A DNA stretch of 64,000 bases from Ochotona curzoniae. Its lineage: Eukaryota > Chordata > Mammalia > Lagomorpha > Ochotonidae. Position 1 is the stretch's first letter. Each line of letters begins with the position of its first letter. The notes beneath the pieces are model-generated. The model searched no databases and was not told the origin of the DNA. It was given only the letters and a program-made list of their open reading frames with translations. The stretch spans positions 2,479,501 to 2,543,500 of the forward strand of contig NW_024465655.1 in NCBI RefSeq assembly GCF_017591425.1, in the 5' to 3' direction. Below are positions 44,610 through 56,298 of the stretch, piece by piece. The position numbers and the translations under genes are program-made.

Positions 44610-45649
44610 AGCTTTTCTTACCTGCAGGCTATTAAATAAAAGCTGTCCAACGTGCTTTGGCAGAAGAGAAACCTTAGATTAGACTTCATGTTTCCTAGTA
44701 GAAAATTAGCCTGTTGGAATCTAGGACGTCCAACCCTGATATCCCAGATTTTCAGGGACATTGATCCCTAAATCTCCACAAAGTCCCAGACAGTGATGAT
44801 AAGGGGAGTCGATTCTGTTTCTACTCACCTTGGTTCCCAAACCATGCATTGTTTCTATTGGAGATGCAGTGTCAGAGGGAATTCTATGGTTTAATGAGCA
44901 TAATGTCTTTGAAAGATGGTGCCAGATAGTGCTTCCCACCTAGTGTTATAAGTACCCATTCAAAGGGCTTCTCCAGAGCTTTGTGAGGCCAGTATACTCT
45001 GGCCAATGAGCGGGGAAGAATGTGACAAGATCAACAGGCAGAGGTCATGATGTCACTCTTAGTTCTTCGTGGCAGTGAGGTCCAATCCGCATCAGAGGAG
45101 GTGAGCCTAGAGTAGTGCTAAATGACACTCTGTGGATCTCTGGGTAGCGGCATTGGCCAAGAATCCACACACACACACATCCGGGGCACCTATCTACTGT
45201 GAAGATGGACCATCTGCCCTCCACGATGAGGCCAGTGAGGCACCCTGCCACCAAGGCACCAACGAGATTTCTCAAAGAATCTGCCAAGCAGGGGCTCTTG
45301 GAAACAGGGGGGCATTCAGAAGCAGAAGATCCATGAATCATACACACTTCACATCCAACCCGCCATCTATACCATCAATACTTCCTGCATGATCTTGGGC
45401 AAATAAAATGCCAATTTTTGCCTCTTCTGAAATGTCTTTCAGGCCCAACACTTTGCAATACAATGATCTGAAATATTCCTCCAAACCAGGCAATCTTGTC
45501 TTGTTTTCTGCTTTTCTGAAGCTTTGCACAACATATCCTTACCTGAAATATGGAAATTACATTGTTCTGTGAGGAATTGGATGAACAGGCATTCACAAAT
45601 GTCCAAATTGTAAAATCTTTGAAGTTTTGTTACAACTACTGCTCAAACT
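44610..45649. other. Unassigned sequence
   Basis: Nothing recognised; frames of 60-100 codons are scattered on both strands without motifs. Confidence 0.5.
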
Positions 45650-45665
45650 AGGCTCATATATTCTT

Positions 45666-45998
45666 TTTTTTAAAAGATGCATTTATTTTTATTAGAAAGT
45701 CAGATATACAGAGAGAACAGACAGAGAGGAAGATCCTCCATCTGTTGATCCACTCCCCAAGCAGTCACAATGGCCAGAGACACTCTGATCTGAAGCCAGG
45801 ATCCTGGAGCCCCCCAGCCCAGGTCACCCACATGAGTGCAAGGTCCCAAGGCTTTGGGCCATCCTCAATTGCTTCCCCAGGTCACAAGCAGGAAACTGGA
45901 TGAGAAGCAGCTTCTCTGGGACCAAAACCGGCATCCATGTGGGATCCCAACACATGCAAGGTGAGTACTCCAGCCACTAGGCGACTGTGCCATACCCA
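45666..45998 (-). mobile_element. CSINE, full-length antisense, perfect TSD
   Basis: AAAAGATGCATTTATTTTT tail, GATATACAGAGAGAACAGAC, GATCCACTCCCCAAGCAG, head AGCCACTAGGCGACTGTGCC. 16-bp TSD AGGCTCATATATTCTT at 45650-45665 and 45999-46014. A short duplication (GGATCCTGGAGCCCCCCAGC) lies in the middle. Confidence 0.98.
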
Positions 45999-46014
45999 AG
46001 GCTCATATATTCTT

Positions 46015-46554
46015 GCCTGGTAAAGAACTTAACTTAGTCAAGAGGAAAGCACATAGTTATTTGGTATGAGCAGATGGTTTAAGAAAACCCACAAAACCAA
46101 TACCTCTTCCTCCCTGCAGTCCATCTTGAGTTGACTACGTCATCATATTTGTTGCCATTCACAGGGCCTCTGCCCTAAATCACTCAGAATATGTCATCAG
46201 AGGGACAGATGAAACCAACACAGGAAAAATCAAATGCTCCATGACAAAGACGAAGGTTTCAAAGTCTCATCCAGCTATCTCCTTCCGCCTCCCCATCTCA
46301 GTGATTCTCCTGCTGGAACCTGCTGATCACTGTGCCTACTGTATTGTGGTGTGCCGCTACACTTGTTCTTTGATGTCGTCTGATGCCTCATCTCTCAAAT
46401 GGACATAATTATTCCAACCTTGTAAAACGGTTGTGAAGATTGGGAAGCTTCAACGAGATGACGGTTATGAGGTGATGAGCCAGTCCAGTGCTTGCACTTT
46501 GATAAGTCATGGGCTCAGCATTTCCACTTGTTCATAATTGCATCATGAAGTAGG
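46015..46554. other. Unassigned sequence
   Basis: Nothing recognised. Confidence 0.5.
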
Positions 46555-46555
46555 A

Positions 46556-46818
46556 GGTTAATGCTAATCCAGTACTAGCATCCCTTATGGGTACCACAGT
46601 TCAAATCCAAGAGCTGCCTCACTTCCGACCCAGCTCTCTGCAAGTGTGCCTGATAAAGCAGTAAAAGATGGCTCAACTCCTTGGGCACTTGATCCAAAAC
46701 AAGGAATCTCTAAATTCCTGGCTTTGGATTGACCTAGTCTCAGCCATTTTGGGGAGCCACTTTGTCTCCGTCTCTCCTTCTCTCTCTGTAAACCTGACTT
46801 TCAGATTTTTAAAAAAGT
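46556..46818 (+). mobile_element. CSINE, old sense copy, shortened head
   Basis: AGCATCCCTTATGGGTACC, AGTTCAAATCCAAGAGCTGC, ACTTCCGACCCAGCTCTCTG, AAAGCAGTAAAAGATGGC, CTCTCTCTGTAAACCTGAC. Confidence 0.85.
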
Positions 46819-47525
46819 ACATCGTTAAAATTTTCCTTTCAAATAATTGTTTCACCTCATTCTGCTTCTCCATGTCAATATACAGTCTTTGAACCAATTT
46901 TTATCTTTATGTATTGGCAGGAAATTACTGTTTACTGTCCGCATTCCAAACCCCGGCATTTCCAATATGTCTCAGTCTAAGTTATTTCCCAGCTCGCAGG
47001 AACCTGTCTCATTGTCATCCTTCCGAAGAGAACATGCTTGAAAGAATTAGGATGCCCAGTATGCTCACTAGCCCTCTCCTCTTCCTATACACAATCAAAT
47101 GGATTTCCTTATAACTGTGGAACCACCTACAAAGGAAACGCTTTCTGCACCTATCAACATTAACCAGGTTCAGACAAGGCCCAAAGTACCAGTTACTTTG
47201 GGATTAATGCCCAGTAAGTGAACAAAGAAAATTATTTGATGAAAAGTCTTGTCCCTAAAATAAAACCGTGATACTTCCAATCATGTCCCATCTAAAAACA
47301 ATCCTGTCAAAACTTAGTATCATTTCCAACAGAAGGAAGCTTCAAACCTTGGATATTACATACCAATGTTTAGTTTCAGATGGTCGTTCCAAAATGCCCT
47401 TCTCTGATCCCACTTTATTTTGTTTGTAGGATTGGTGCACTTTGATCATCCCAAAAGTCACAGAAAAGGGAAATAGCTCAGAGCCAATCAGCCATTTACC
47501 AAGGATCAGAGAGATGATGGACTAC
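46819..47525. other. Unassigned sequence
   Basis: Nothing recognised. Confidence 0.5.
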
Positions 47526-47527
47526 AT

Positions 47528-47848
47528 TTTTTTTTTTTACAATTTATTTTATTTGAAAGTTGAATTCACAGAAGAGGGAGGGAGAGACACACACACAGAG
47601 AGTGTGATTCACTCCCCAAATGTCCAGAGCTGGGCCAATCCAAAGCCAGGAACCAGGAACTTCTTCAATGTCTCCCACCACTTGAGTGTAGAACCATGAG
47701 ACCTTGGACCATCCTCTGTTGCCCATTCACACCATTAGCAGATTAACATGTAGCTGGATGGAAAGTGGAGTAGGACTCAGATTGGTATCCATATGGGATC
47801 TTGATGCCATGGGCAAAGGATTAACCTGATATGACACTATGCTAGCCC
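47528..47848 (-). mobile_element. CSINE, old antisense copy
   Basis: T11 run, CAATTTATTTTATTTGAAAG, GATTCACTCCCCAAATGTCC, AGCTGGATGGAAAGTGGAG, CCATATGGGATCTTGATGCC, head ending CTATGCTAGCCCC. Confidence 0.93.
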
Positions 47849-48540
47849 CTGAATCCTATCTTATTCTGAGTATATTGCAATTAGCATATTTTATTCTGAA
47901 AAGGGAAAGATAGTAGCTATTTTGGGCCTTTTGAGCTACATATGGCTTCTGCTGCATCCTGCTTTTTTTTTTTTTATTCTCTTTGGGGCCACATGTTTTT
48001 ATTCATATTTCCTTCAAATATTTTTGAAGAAAATATTAAAAATCCACAAAACACAAGCAAAAAAAATATCCTTCCTCAACAGCATCTTAATCTTGTTCCT
48101 TCCAGGTCACAAAATATCCAACATTTTTGTTAATCTACTACAATTATTTTTTATTCTGCCCCTTATTTTTTTTTTTCTCATTTACTTTGGAAATAAGTCA
48201 ACATCGGGTCTACATTTAGCTGCTTCTGGTATCCTGTTTCTAAATGTTATCACAGCCACTGTAGAGATTACACTTTTGAACTGCATCTCGCCTTCCGCAC
48301 AGGGAACATTTACACACAGAATATGCATTTAGAAGACCCACTGCTGCCGGGCTTCCACAGCCTACATGCTATGGTTCTGTGAAAAGAATTCAGGGACCCT
48401 GAAACTTGGCTGGAGAAAAAGCTTCCTTTATTTAACTAGCCTTTAACTGAAAGATTGGATTTCCTCTAGTTTCAAATGCAACATTCACAATATTAATAAA
48501 ATGTAACTTTGCAATCAGTATTTTCATATTGCTTTACAGT
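47849..48540. other. Unassigned sequence
   Basis: T-rich; the 136-codon frame at 47922-48332 is Phe/Leu/Ile-rich because of T runs and has no conserved motif. Confidence 0.5.
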
Positions 48541-48547
48541 CAATGCT

Positions 48548-48690
48548 GTAACTTAAAAATTCATTTATATTATTTGAAAGGCAGGGTTCAAGAGACATAT
48601 AGCATATCTTCCATCTATTGGTTTATTTCCAAAATGTCCTTAGCAGTTAGGACTACACAAGACCATAGCCAGGATGCTGCATCCACTATA
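48548..48690 (-). mobile_element. CSINE 3' fragment, antisense
   Basis: AAAAATTCATTTATATTATTT tail, GAAAGGCAGGGTTCAAGAG, ATCTTCCATCTATTGG, TTATTTCCAAAATGTCC; head missing. Confidence 0.65.
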
Positions 48691-48751
48691 TATATATTTT
48701 TTCTCCTTTGAAACACATAAAAGTTACCATTTGTTCACTGCCATATTAAAA

Positions 48752-48809
48752 ACAGACTGTGCGCTGTATTTGGCCTGCAGGCTGTGTATTGTTGATCAAC
48801 CCCTGCACT
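48752..48809. mobile_element. Possible hAT DNA-transposon end
   Basis: GGCCTGCAGGCTGTGTATTG followed by TTGATCAACCCCTG resembles the terminus of an old mammalian hAT MITE (the ...GGCC...GTTTGCCGACCCCTG type). Only one end is visible. Confidence 0.35.
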
Positions 48810-48995
48810 AGTAAAGTTTTTCTGATACATTATTTATGTTTCATATTTCCATCTTGTTCCATGATAAAATGAAATTGCCTTTAGTTTTTACAGCTCTCAG
48901 GGAATGTATGATATTTGCTCAATTGTTACCATAGAATTTATAGTTATTTTCCATGGCTAGTCTCCTTTCAAAGATTTTGAAAACCTCTAGAATTT

Positions 48996-49329
48996 AAAGA
49001 TTTTGTGCTGTATATTGTTGCTGATGCTTTGTTGGGGATTTTAACTGACCAGGACTTTACTCTGCTAGCTCTGCCCTCAGACCAGGGAGGGTCGCCCCAA
49101 GTGGCCACTGGGCTTGTCTGGACAATAGGATGCTGGACTCTATGCTGGGTATATGCTTGCAACGAAGGAATCCCAACTGAACTTGAACTGTGGTTATGCA
49201 GCAAGGTGGAGGAATCCACCATGGATGGAGGGTTGTGGGAGGGGTGGGGGGAAATCCCAGTACCTATAAAACTGTTTCACATAATACAATGTTACTAACA
49301 ATAAAATAAATAAATAAAGATTTTGTGCT
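48996..49329 (+). mobile_element. 5'-truncated L1 3' end with TSD
   Basis: 49010-49315 is L1 terminal UTR: GACAATAGGATGCTGGACTC, GGAGGAATCCACCATGG, ATAATACAATG and an (AATA)n tail. A 14-bp TSD AAAGATTTTGTGCT flanks it (48996-49009 and 49316-49329). The 97- and 84-codon frames here are chance frames in the UTR. Confidence 0.95.
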
Positions 49330-50280
49330 AAAGTTGTTAAACAATTTGACTTTCTATGAAGAAAAAAACATGCTTTATGCCTTTAATTTTAAAAATATCT
49401 TAGGTAGCCTAAAATTTTCCAGAGTTTTCATGGTGCCCTTGTTTCAAAAATATCTACACATAGACAGAGGAGAACATGGGATTCATTAGTTTTCGTGGCT
49501 GAGTTTTGCTACTTGTCATTACTTTGACCTTAACCAGTGAGTTTTCTCTGAAAAGTTAATTAACTCATGCGACTATCTCACAGAGCAGTCAATGCAAATA
49601 TAAAGAATTGGGTTTTTTCACTAACATTGATTTCTCTATTTAGTCTTCATGACATTTTTAGGGATTAAAGATCAATTTTCATGTTGACTCAGAAAAAAAG
49701 CAAGCAGGGAATCAATACTATATTAATAAACACAGGGTCACCATGGGTAAAAATAAGCCCGTGTTCATATGTCATTGATATTAATGCGTTATGGGCATTG
49801 CGATTCCTGTACTCTAGAGTAACAAAAAATATGGAGTTTCAATAAATTAGATGCTAAGATGACCTCCATAATCTATTCGTATGTTACTTGCTTTGCACAC
49901 TCATTCATTTCTACAACCAGGTGCGTCAAAATCTTTTGGTATTGTGTTGATGAAAATAATTCCATTGTGCATTACACAATTAATGTCTAATTTATGGAGA
50001 CTGAGTCTGTTCCCTTCCTAGGGCCTGAAGAGCTGGTTGCAGCCAGAGCCTAACTACTGCAGTTGCTTCACCAGCTCCTGCAGGCAAATTCCTGAGCCAC
50101 AACTCAACATAGCTGCTTTTGTTTTTTTGTAGATCCCTGTGTTTTCTTGCATCTTTGTACATATCTTTGGTGGTTTTTCCATTTCCTTTTCAATAGAAAG
50201 AATTACATTTGGGCTATCTCTATTTTTTTTAATGGAATCCCATGAAATAATAATTAGATCTCTTTTTTTGAAAAAGCACT
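49330..50280. other. Unassigned sequence
   Basis: Nothing recognised. Confidence 0.5.
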
Positions 50281-50283
50281 TAA

Positions 50284-50562
50284 CTTATTTTAATTTTTAT
50301 TTGAGAGGCAGATTTACAGAGAGGAAGAGTTTTCATGTGCCAGTTCACTGGAATGGCCTCAATGCCTGAAGCTAGAAGCTTCTTCCAGGTTTCCCACATG
50401 GACGCAGGAGCCAAGGACTTGGGCCACTTCTGCTGCTTTCCCAGGCCATAAGTGCAGAGCTAGATCCAAAGAGGAACAGCCAGGACACAAACCAGTGCCC
50501 ATATGCCTTGATGGCATTTGCAGTTGGAAGATTAGCCTTTTGAAACCACCATGCTAGCTCAG
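50284..50562 (-). mobile_element. CSINE, antisense copy
   Basis: TTTTAATTTTTATTTGAGAG tail, GCAGATTTACAGAGAGGAAG, CTTCCAGGTTTCCCACATGG, TGCTTTCCCAGGCCATAAG, head CCACCATGCTAGCTC. Confidence 0.92.
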
Positions 50563-50702
50563 ATCCAACATTTTAAAGAGATGCCTAATTAATATATAGA
50601 ATAAAGTGCTTCGTCTGTAGAAGATACTTTATCGGAAGTGTTGTCTTTTTTTTCACAGCTGAATCCCTTTTGTGGAATTACCTCCTTCAGACTTAATTAC
50701 AC

Positions 50703-51014
50703 AGGCCCAGTGCAATGGCTCAATTAGCTAATCCTCATCATGCAAAGTGCCAGGGTTCCATATGGGCACCGATTCATGTGCTCCACTTCCCTTCCAGCTC
50801 CCTGCTTGTGGCCTAGAAAAGCAGTGGATGACAGCCTTGGGACCCTGCACCCACGTGGAAGACCCAGAAGAAGGTCCTGGCTCCTGGCTTCAAATAGGCT
50901 TAGGTCCTGCTCTTGTGGTCATTTAGGGAGCTAGGTAGTGGATAAAAGATTGTTCTGTCTCTGCTCTCTGTAAATCTGCCTTTCCAATAAAAATAAATTA
51001 ATCTTTTTTTTAAA
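50703..51014 (+). mobile_element. CSINE, full-length sense copy
   Basis: GGCCCAGTGCAATGGCTCAA head, GGTTCCATATGGGCACCG, ACTTCCCTTCCAGCTCCCTG, AAAAGCAGTGGATGACAG, CTCTGTAAATCTGCC, AATAAAAATAAATTAATC tail. Confidence 0.95.
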
Positions 51015-51182
51015 GAAAAGACTAAGTTATAATATTGTATCCCCCTGGAATCTTAGTATCCAAGTAAAATAACAAGTACATGCCACATAATTCGGTGGCT
51101 GTCAAACTTGATCTGCACAAGAGTCAGAAACTTTGTCAAAGACACACATCATCAAGTCCTATTTTCAAAGATGCTGATATTT
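51015..51182. other. Unassigned sequence
   Basis: Nothing recognised. Confidence 0.5.
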
Positions 51183-51183
51183 T

Positions 51184-51490
51184 GGATATTTATTTATCTG
51201 AAAGGTATAATAAGACAGAAAAAGAGAAAGAGACTTTCCATCAGCTCATGTCTCCCCCAGATGGTTGCAATAGCCAGGGCTGGTCACGCTGAATCCAGGA
51301 CAGGAACTACTTCCAGAACTTCTATGTAGATGGAAAGGACTCGAGTGCTTGAGCAGTCACTTGTTGCCTCTCAGGCACGTGATCAGGAAGCTGTAACAGA
51401 GGCAAGATACTGGGATTCAAACTGGCACTTCAATACAGAATCCAGTTGTCCCAATCAGCAGTTTAACCTACAATGCCACAGTTTCTGCCC
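51184..51490 (-). mobile_element. CSINE, old antisense copy
   Basis: GATATTTATTTATCTGAAAG tail, GAAAAAGAGAAAGAGAC, GATGGTTGCAATAGCCAGG, GCACGTGATCAGGAAGC, GGGATTCAAACTGGCAC, head CAGTTTAACCTACAATGCC. Confidence 0.88.
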
Positions 51491-52402
51491 CATCCACATG
51501 GATTCTAATTCAGTGTACCCCTGGGAGATCTGGAAGACATTTTAGCAATGCCCCCAAGCACATGATCAGGTAGGTTCAGAATCCTGTGTCCTGAGCAGCT
51601 AAGAAACCCTGTGGATTATGATTCTGGAAAACTCTTTGAAAATCATGAAGTCAAAGGTAGGCTCAGCAATCTCTCACTCTCTCTCTTCTATTTTATTTTT
51701 GATGATGTTTACATAATTGACCATTGTGAGACCCTTGTTTCCAAATCTTCCACCCTCTTCCTCCTGTATCTGGGCAAGGAGGGAAATTAAGGAAGAAGCT
51801 GCACCCAGCCTCCCTACCACCCCTATACCCAGGCCTCCTGATGCCATCCCAGGGTCCCCCTGCTCTGTGGCTTCTGCTCAGGTAGTTTTGATAGTTCTAA
51901 AATGCTGTCAGTCTCACTGATCCAAGGATGAGGAAATGCTTCCAAGTTCCATCTGCTGATATGATTGACACCAGTCTCCATTCATCCAGATATTGGCTGT
52001 AACACGTGGCTGGGGTAGTTGAATAATTTACTTTGCTCTCCTTCCTCCACTATGGTACCAGATGTTCTCTGCAGGTGCAAATGGACTTCCACATCTTTCA
52101 TGTGCATCTGGGCATGCCATCCATTTGCTCTATCTTAGCCACTGAGGAGGCCCAGTTCTGACACAGATACTCCATGGTCAGATCACAGATCCTGTGATTC
52201 TCCACATGGTTGGAGTTCTGAGTCCCACAGTTCAGCTGGGGAGGATCCTCACATAAACCTCATCTGAAAGATTGCAGCTTTGAATCGTGTGTGCTTGCCA
52301 GGATGGGATCCATTTCAGTCTGTCACCACATCAACCTATGCACACACACAGGTAGTTTTAATTTCTGATTCAGTTCTATCTCCAATCTTGTCTCTTATGT
52401 AA
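51491..52402. other. Unassigned block upstream of degenerate array
   Basis: Moderately GC-rich compared with the window, no open frame of note. It may belong to the same repeat as the array that follows, but no end is defined. Confidence 0.4.
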
Positions 52403-53290
52403 ATCAATGGATGCTGTGGCCCAGCCCAACCCTGCCCACCACACACTCAGCCCTCACATTCACCAATAGCAACTGCAGCCTCGTTGGGACAACTCCCAAA
52501 AACCCCCATTGGACCCAATCCCAGCCCTGGTTCCTGTGCTTTTCAGTATATGCAGCAGACTGGCCCAGTCTGTCTGCATCCCATTCAGCTTTTCCATGTA
52601 TCAATGTGCTTTGAAACTTAGCTCAACCCAACTGACCCCACTATCCCACCTGCACTCATGCTGGTGGGTGCCATTGCCTGTCTAACCAGACCTGTCCCCA
52701 GCCCTGATTCTCACGCTCAGCAGAGGGAGTTTCAGCCCATCATAGAAGCACCCACAGTTTCCCTCATAGGCACACTCTCAACCCTGCATCTTGCGCTCAT
52801 CAAGTGGTTCTACAGTCTTGCCTAACAGGACTTGCCCCCAGTGCCAGCATTTGATGCCAGCTGATGCTGTAGCAAAGTCCAACCAGCCCGCTCCTACTGC
52901 AGTCTATGCCTGCCCCAATGGATACAGCTGGTTAGTTCAGTCTGGCTCTCCCTCTAACTCAGCTCACATGCAGGCCAACAGGTGTTGTAGTGCTGCCCAG
53001 CATAGCCTGTCCCCATTTCCAGCTCATGGTGGTAGGTGCCACTGCCAAGCCCAGTCCAGCCAGCCTCCAGTTCCAGCCTTCATGTGGATTGGCTGGTGCT
53101 GTGGCCTGACTTGACTTATTCTGGTTCCTGTCCTGGTTCTCAGATCTGCCAATGGGTGCAATGAATTGATCAAGCCTGGCCTACTCCCAGTCCTGAGCTA
53201 CATATGTGCTGGTTGGTTCTGTAACCTGGCCTGGGCTGTGCTGTTCTCAGCCTTGGTTCTTGTGCTCACCTGCAGGGACTGCATCCCGAG
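52403..53290. repeat. Degenerate ~60-bp tandem array
   Basis: About a dozen diverged units of 55-65 bp built on the theme (C/A)TGGGTGCTGTGGCCTGGCC, then a CC-rich segment CAGTCCAGCC-like, then GGTTCTCATGCTCACC; clear units at 52409, 52663, 52853, 52916, 52977, 53032, 53090, 53150 and 53211. It resembles repeat arrays reported in 5' UTRs of some mammalian L1s, but the assignment is uncertain. Confidence 0.75.
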
Positions 53291-53788
53291 AAAGGAGTCC
53301 CCCAAACTCCTCTATCAGGTCACTTCCTGATAGAGTGACAGATCTTGCATATCCTAAAAACCCAAGAGTGATGATATAATTAATCTAGTGTCTCATAACC
53401 AGTTTCTCACAGACTGAAGTATACATCTATTCCTGCCTGTATCTCAGAATCCACGTCCTTTTACCCTGGTACAGCTCTACAATAGAAACCCAAGGATGTT
53501 CTACAGTCAGCAAACACTTACTTGTTATTGTTCAGGCAACACATGACTATGACTTGTTTAAATGAACTTTGCCCTCAGTGTTGCTGGAAAATTCCATCAC
53601 AATCACCAATGACAAATTCAAAAACAATAGCCGGGTTCTTTCACAAGTGCTAAAACTTGAATCTTTGATTTGTTTTGTGGGTAGGAATTACAATTTTCCA
53701 GTATATTCTAAAAAATTAATCCACATTTTTCAATCGGTGTTCTTCAATTAACTGACATTTTCGTTTTCAGGTTAAAACATAACATTGT
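53291..53788. other. Unassigned sequence
   Basis: Nothing recognised. Confidence 0.5.
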
Positions 53789-53803
53789 GAAAAGTTAACC
53801 TTT

Positions 53804-54092
53804 TTTTTAAGATTTATTTATTTTTATTACAAAATCATATATACAGAGAGGAGAAGAGATAGAGAGGAGGAGAGATAGAGAGGAAGATCTTCCCTCCGAT
53901 GGTTCACTCCCCAAGTGGTCGCAATGGCCGATGCTATGCCAGTTCGGAGCCAGGAGCCAGGAACTTCCTCCAGGTCTCCCACACGGATGCAGGATCCCAA
54001 AGCATTGGGTCATCCTTGAATGATTTCCCAGGCCACAAGCAGGGAGCTGGATGGGAAGTGGAGCTGCCAGAATTAGAACCGGCACCCATAGA
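53804..54092 (-). mobile_element. CSINE, antisense, 5'-truncated, perfect TSD
   Basis: TTTAAGATTTATTTATTTTT tail, a duplicated GAGATAGAGAGGA segment, CGATGGTTCACTCCCCAAG, GCCACAAGCAGGGAGCTGG; stops inside the B-box region (AGAACCGGCACCCATA). TSD GAAAAGTTAACCTTT at 53789-53803 and 54093-54107. Confidence 0.97.
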
Positions 54093-54107
54093 GAAAAGTT
54101 AACCTTT

Positions 54108-54444
54108 AAGGGAATTGTCTGTGCAACATATTGTAAAAATTTAAACCTTACTGTCATCTTCAGATCTCTAAGGTAAGAAGCTCTTACTTCTTTTCTATCA
54201 TTTACTTAATTAACACACAAAATGCCAAGGTTTCTGGAGGGTTTAGTTATGCAAGACACAGTTTTAGGTATGCCTTTTGTCCTCAGCCTTCAAAGGTTTA
54301 ATTGTAAAAAAAATACACATGTGTCATCAAATGATGATTTACCAAACTGTGGGCCTGTAATATTTCCACAGTATAGATGTTTCCAATTACAAATTATAAA
54401 AATGTTTATATATCATAATAACTATAATTCCAATAATACAGATG
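54108..54444. other. Unassigned sequence
   Basis: Nothing recognised. Confidence 0.5.
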
Positions 54445-54704
54445 AATATATTTTAAATATTTATTTTTATTGAAAATGCAGCTCAGATACAGAATAGAAG
54501 AGACATAGAAAGGTCTTCCATCTGTTAGTTCACTACCCAAGTGTCTGCATTGGTTAGAGTCGAACTAATCCGAAACCAGGAGCCAGGAGCTTCTGGGTAT
54601 CTCACATGGGTGCTGGGTTCCAAGGGATTAGGATTGGCAGGAAGCTGGAAGGGAAGTGGAGCAGCTTGGATACAAAGCAGTGCCGCTGTGGGATCCTGGC
54701 ATTT
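54445..54704 (-). mobile_element. CSINE, antisense, 3' part (interrupted by L1)
   Basis: AAATATTTATTTTTATTGAA tail, TCTTCCATCTGTTAGTTCAC, GGTATCTCACATGGGTGC, AGGAAGCTGGAAGGGAAGTG, GTGGGATCCTGGC. The head continues at 55240 after the L1 insertion. Confidence 0.93.
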
Positions 54705-54861
54705 AAAGCTATGGCTTATTTACTCCATGGAATACTACTCAGCTATTAAAAAAAACGAAATGCAGTTCTTTGTGGCCAAATGGGCCCAACTGGAAATCAT
54801 CATGCTAAGGGAAATGACTCAATCCCAAAAGGTCAGATACCACATGTTTGCCTTAATTTAA
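54705..54861 (+). pseudogene. L1 ORF2p C-terminus, open to the natural stop
   Basis: From 54714 the frame reads LIYSMEYYSAIKKNEMQFF, then KWAQLEIIMLRE and MFALI before the stop at 54859-54861, closely matching the human ORF2p end (HIYTMEYYAAIKNDEF...IFSLIGGN). It is fused in frame to antisense SINE sequence, giving a 106-codon frame from 54541 that is not a gene. Confidence 0.93.
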
Positions 54862-55239
54862 GTTGAAATGCTGTCAATTTGTAAAAGGGTACCTGTGAAA
54901 TGTAATATTACATTGTTAATTAACCCCATAATGTTGGAAACGGTTGTTATGTTATGGCATTTAATGGGTCGGAACGATAATCTGCCAGCTCTGTCCCCAG
55001 ACCAGTGTTAGTCTCCTCAAGAAACTGTTGAATTCAGCTGGGCAATAAGATACTGGACACTATGCATGGCACATGCTTGCATGGAAAGGAACAAGACTAG
55101 ATTTGAACTGTAATACTGCAATAAGGTAGACCAATCCACCATGGGGGGAGGGCAAGGGGAGGAGAAAGGGGAACATCAGAGCCTATGAAACGTTGTTATA
55201 AAATTAAATGCAATAAAAAATACATGTAAAAAAATAATG
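54862..55239 (+). mobile_element. L1 3' UTR, short form, and tail
   Basis: Starts like 4810 but after TGTAATATTA jumps to sequence equivalent to 6050 (TTAATTAACCCCATAATG), then AATAAGATACTGGACACTAT, CAATCCACCATGGGGGGAGG and an A-rich tail. With ORF2 end it forms a 535-bp 5'-truncated insertion with a 30-bp TSD (54675-54704 and 55240-55269, 27 of 30 matches). Confidence 0.93.
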
Positions 55240-55313
55240 AAGCAGTGCCCATGTGGGATCCTGCCATTTGCAAGGTAAGGGTTTTCCACTGACCCATTGC
55301 ACTAGGCCCAAGA
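55240..55313 (-). mobile_element. CSINE head, continuation of 54445-54704
   Basis: CAGTGCCCATGTGGGATCC, AAGGTAAGGG and the reversed head ending CACTAGGCCCA; first 30 bp are the duplicated L1 target. Confidence 0.93.
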
Positions 55314-56297
55314 AATATATTTTCATAAATTGAAATTCAAGGCTAAAAACACTGCTTTCTGGAGATGTCTAGTGAGCTCAACAAACCGAATGTCCTTGTT
55401 TTGGGGAAAATAATACAGAAAATGCATATTTTATAAAGATATACCAAAACTTCTTGGAATTTACGTGTGCATTTCAATGGAAACATTTTTACAAGATGAA
55501 TCTTGGATAAGACATACAAATGTCAACATAAACAAATATCATCACAGGTGGCCAGTGTGCCAGAAGAGCTGTCTGATGGAGAAGCTATTTCACGACAGAT
55601 TACTAATACTCTGAAAGCTCAAACAAGAAAATGCCTTTGGAATCCAAAAAGTGTGATAAGACTATGCAAAATATAGACCAAGTTCTTCATTTGTGTAGGA
55701 ATTGTGCTGTTGCACAATATTTTGGCATTACCCAAGATTTAGAAATGCATCTTATTTTGCTTAACAAGGTACTTGATATAATTGGATATTGGCAAGTAGT
55801 TGCTACCCATGTTTGACCAACAACTGTATACATAGAACAGAAAGATCTAGAAACCAGCTGTAATATCTAAGTATAGAACTGGACACACAAATGAGATCAC
55901 CGGAAACTATTTGCTTAATTAGGATTTTCTTTCGTAAAATGTTTCAGAACCTTGCCAATCAACCGACTACGTAACTCAGTTCTGTCCAACTCTTATATAT
56001 GGGTTTATCTTCTCTCTAGCATAGAGTAAGTTGTATGACATGATTATTTTAAACTTAAATATGCTTCTAAGATCTTTTCCTGTGTTGTTTTTGCTCATGT
56101 ACTAAGAGATTGAATTTGGTGTCTGGAGAGCCTGATAAATTCTTGGGATAAGTCTGTAAAACCAATTGCCAGTTCTCAATTTTGGATTGCATACCAGCAC
56201 ACTACTGTGCCTGTGAAAAGTGGCCTGGGGTTACCACTCAGATCTGCTCTGGATGTCAGCTGGGTTCCTCTAAGAGCACCTTGAGAAAGACCCACAT
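55314..56297. other. Unassigned sequence
   Basis: Nothing recognised; the 61-codon frame at 55631-55816 has no known motif. Confidence 0.5.
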
Positions 56298-56298
56298 G

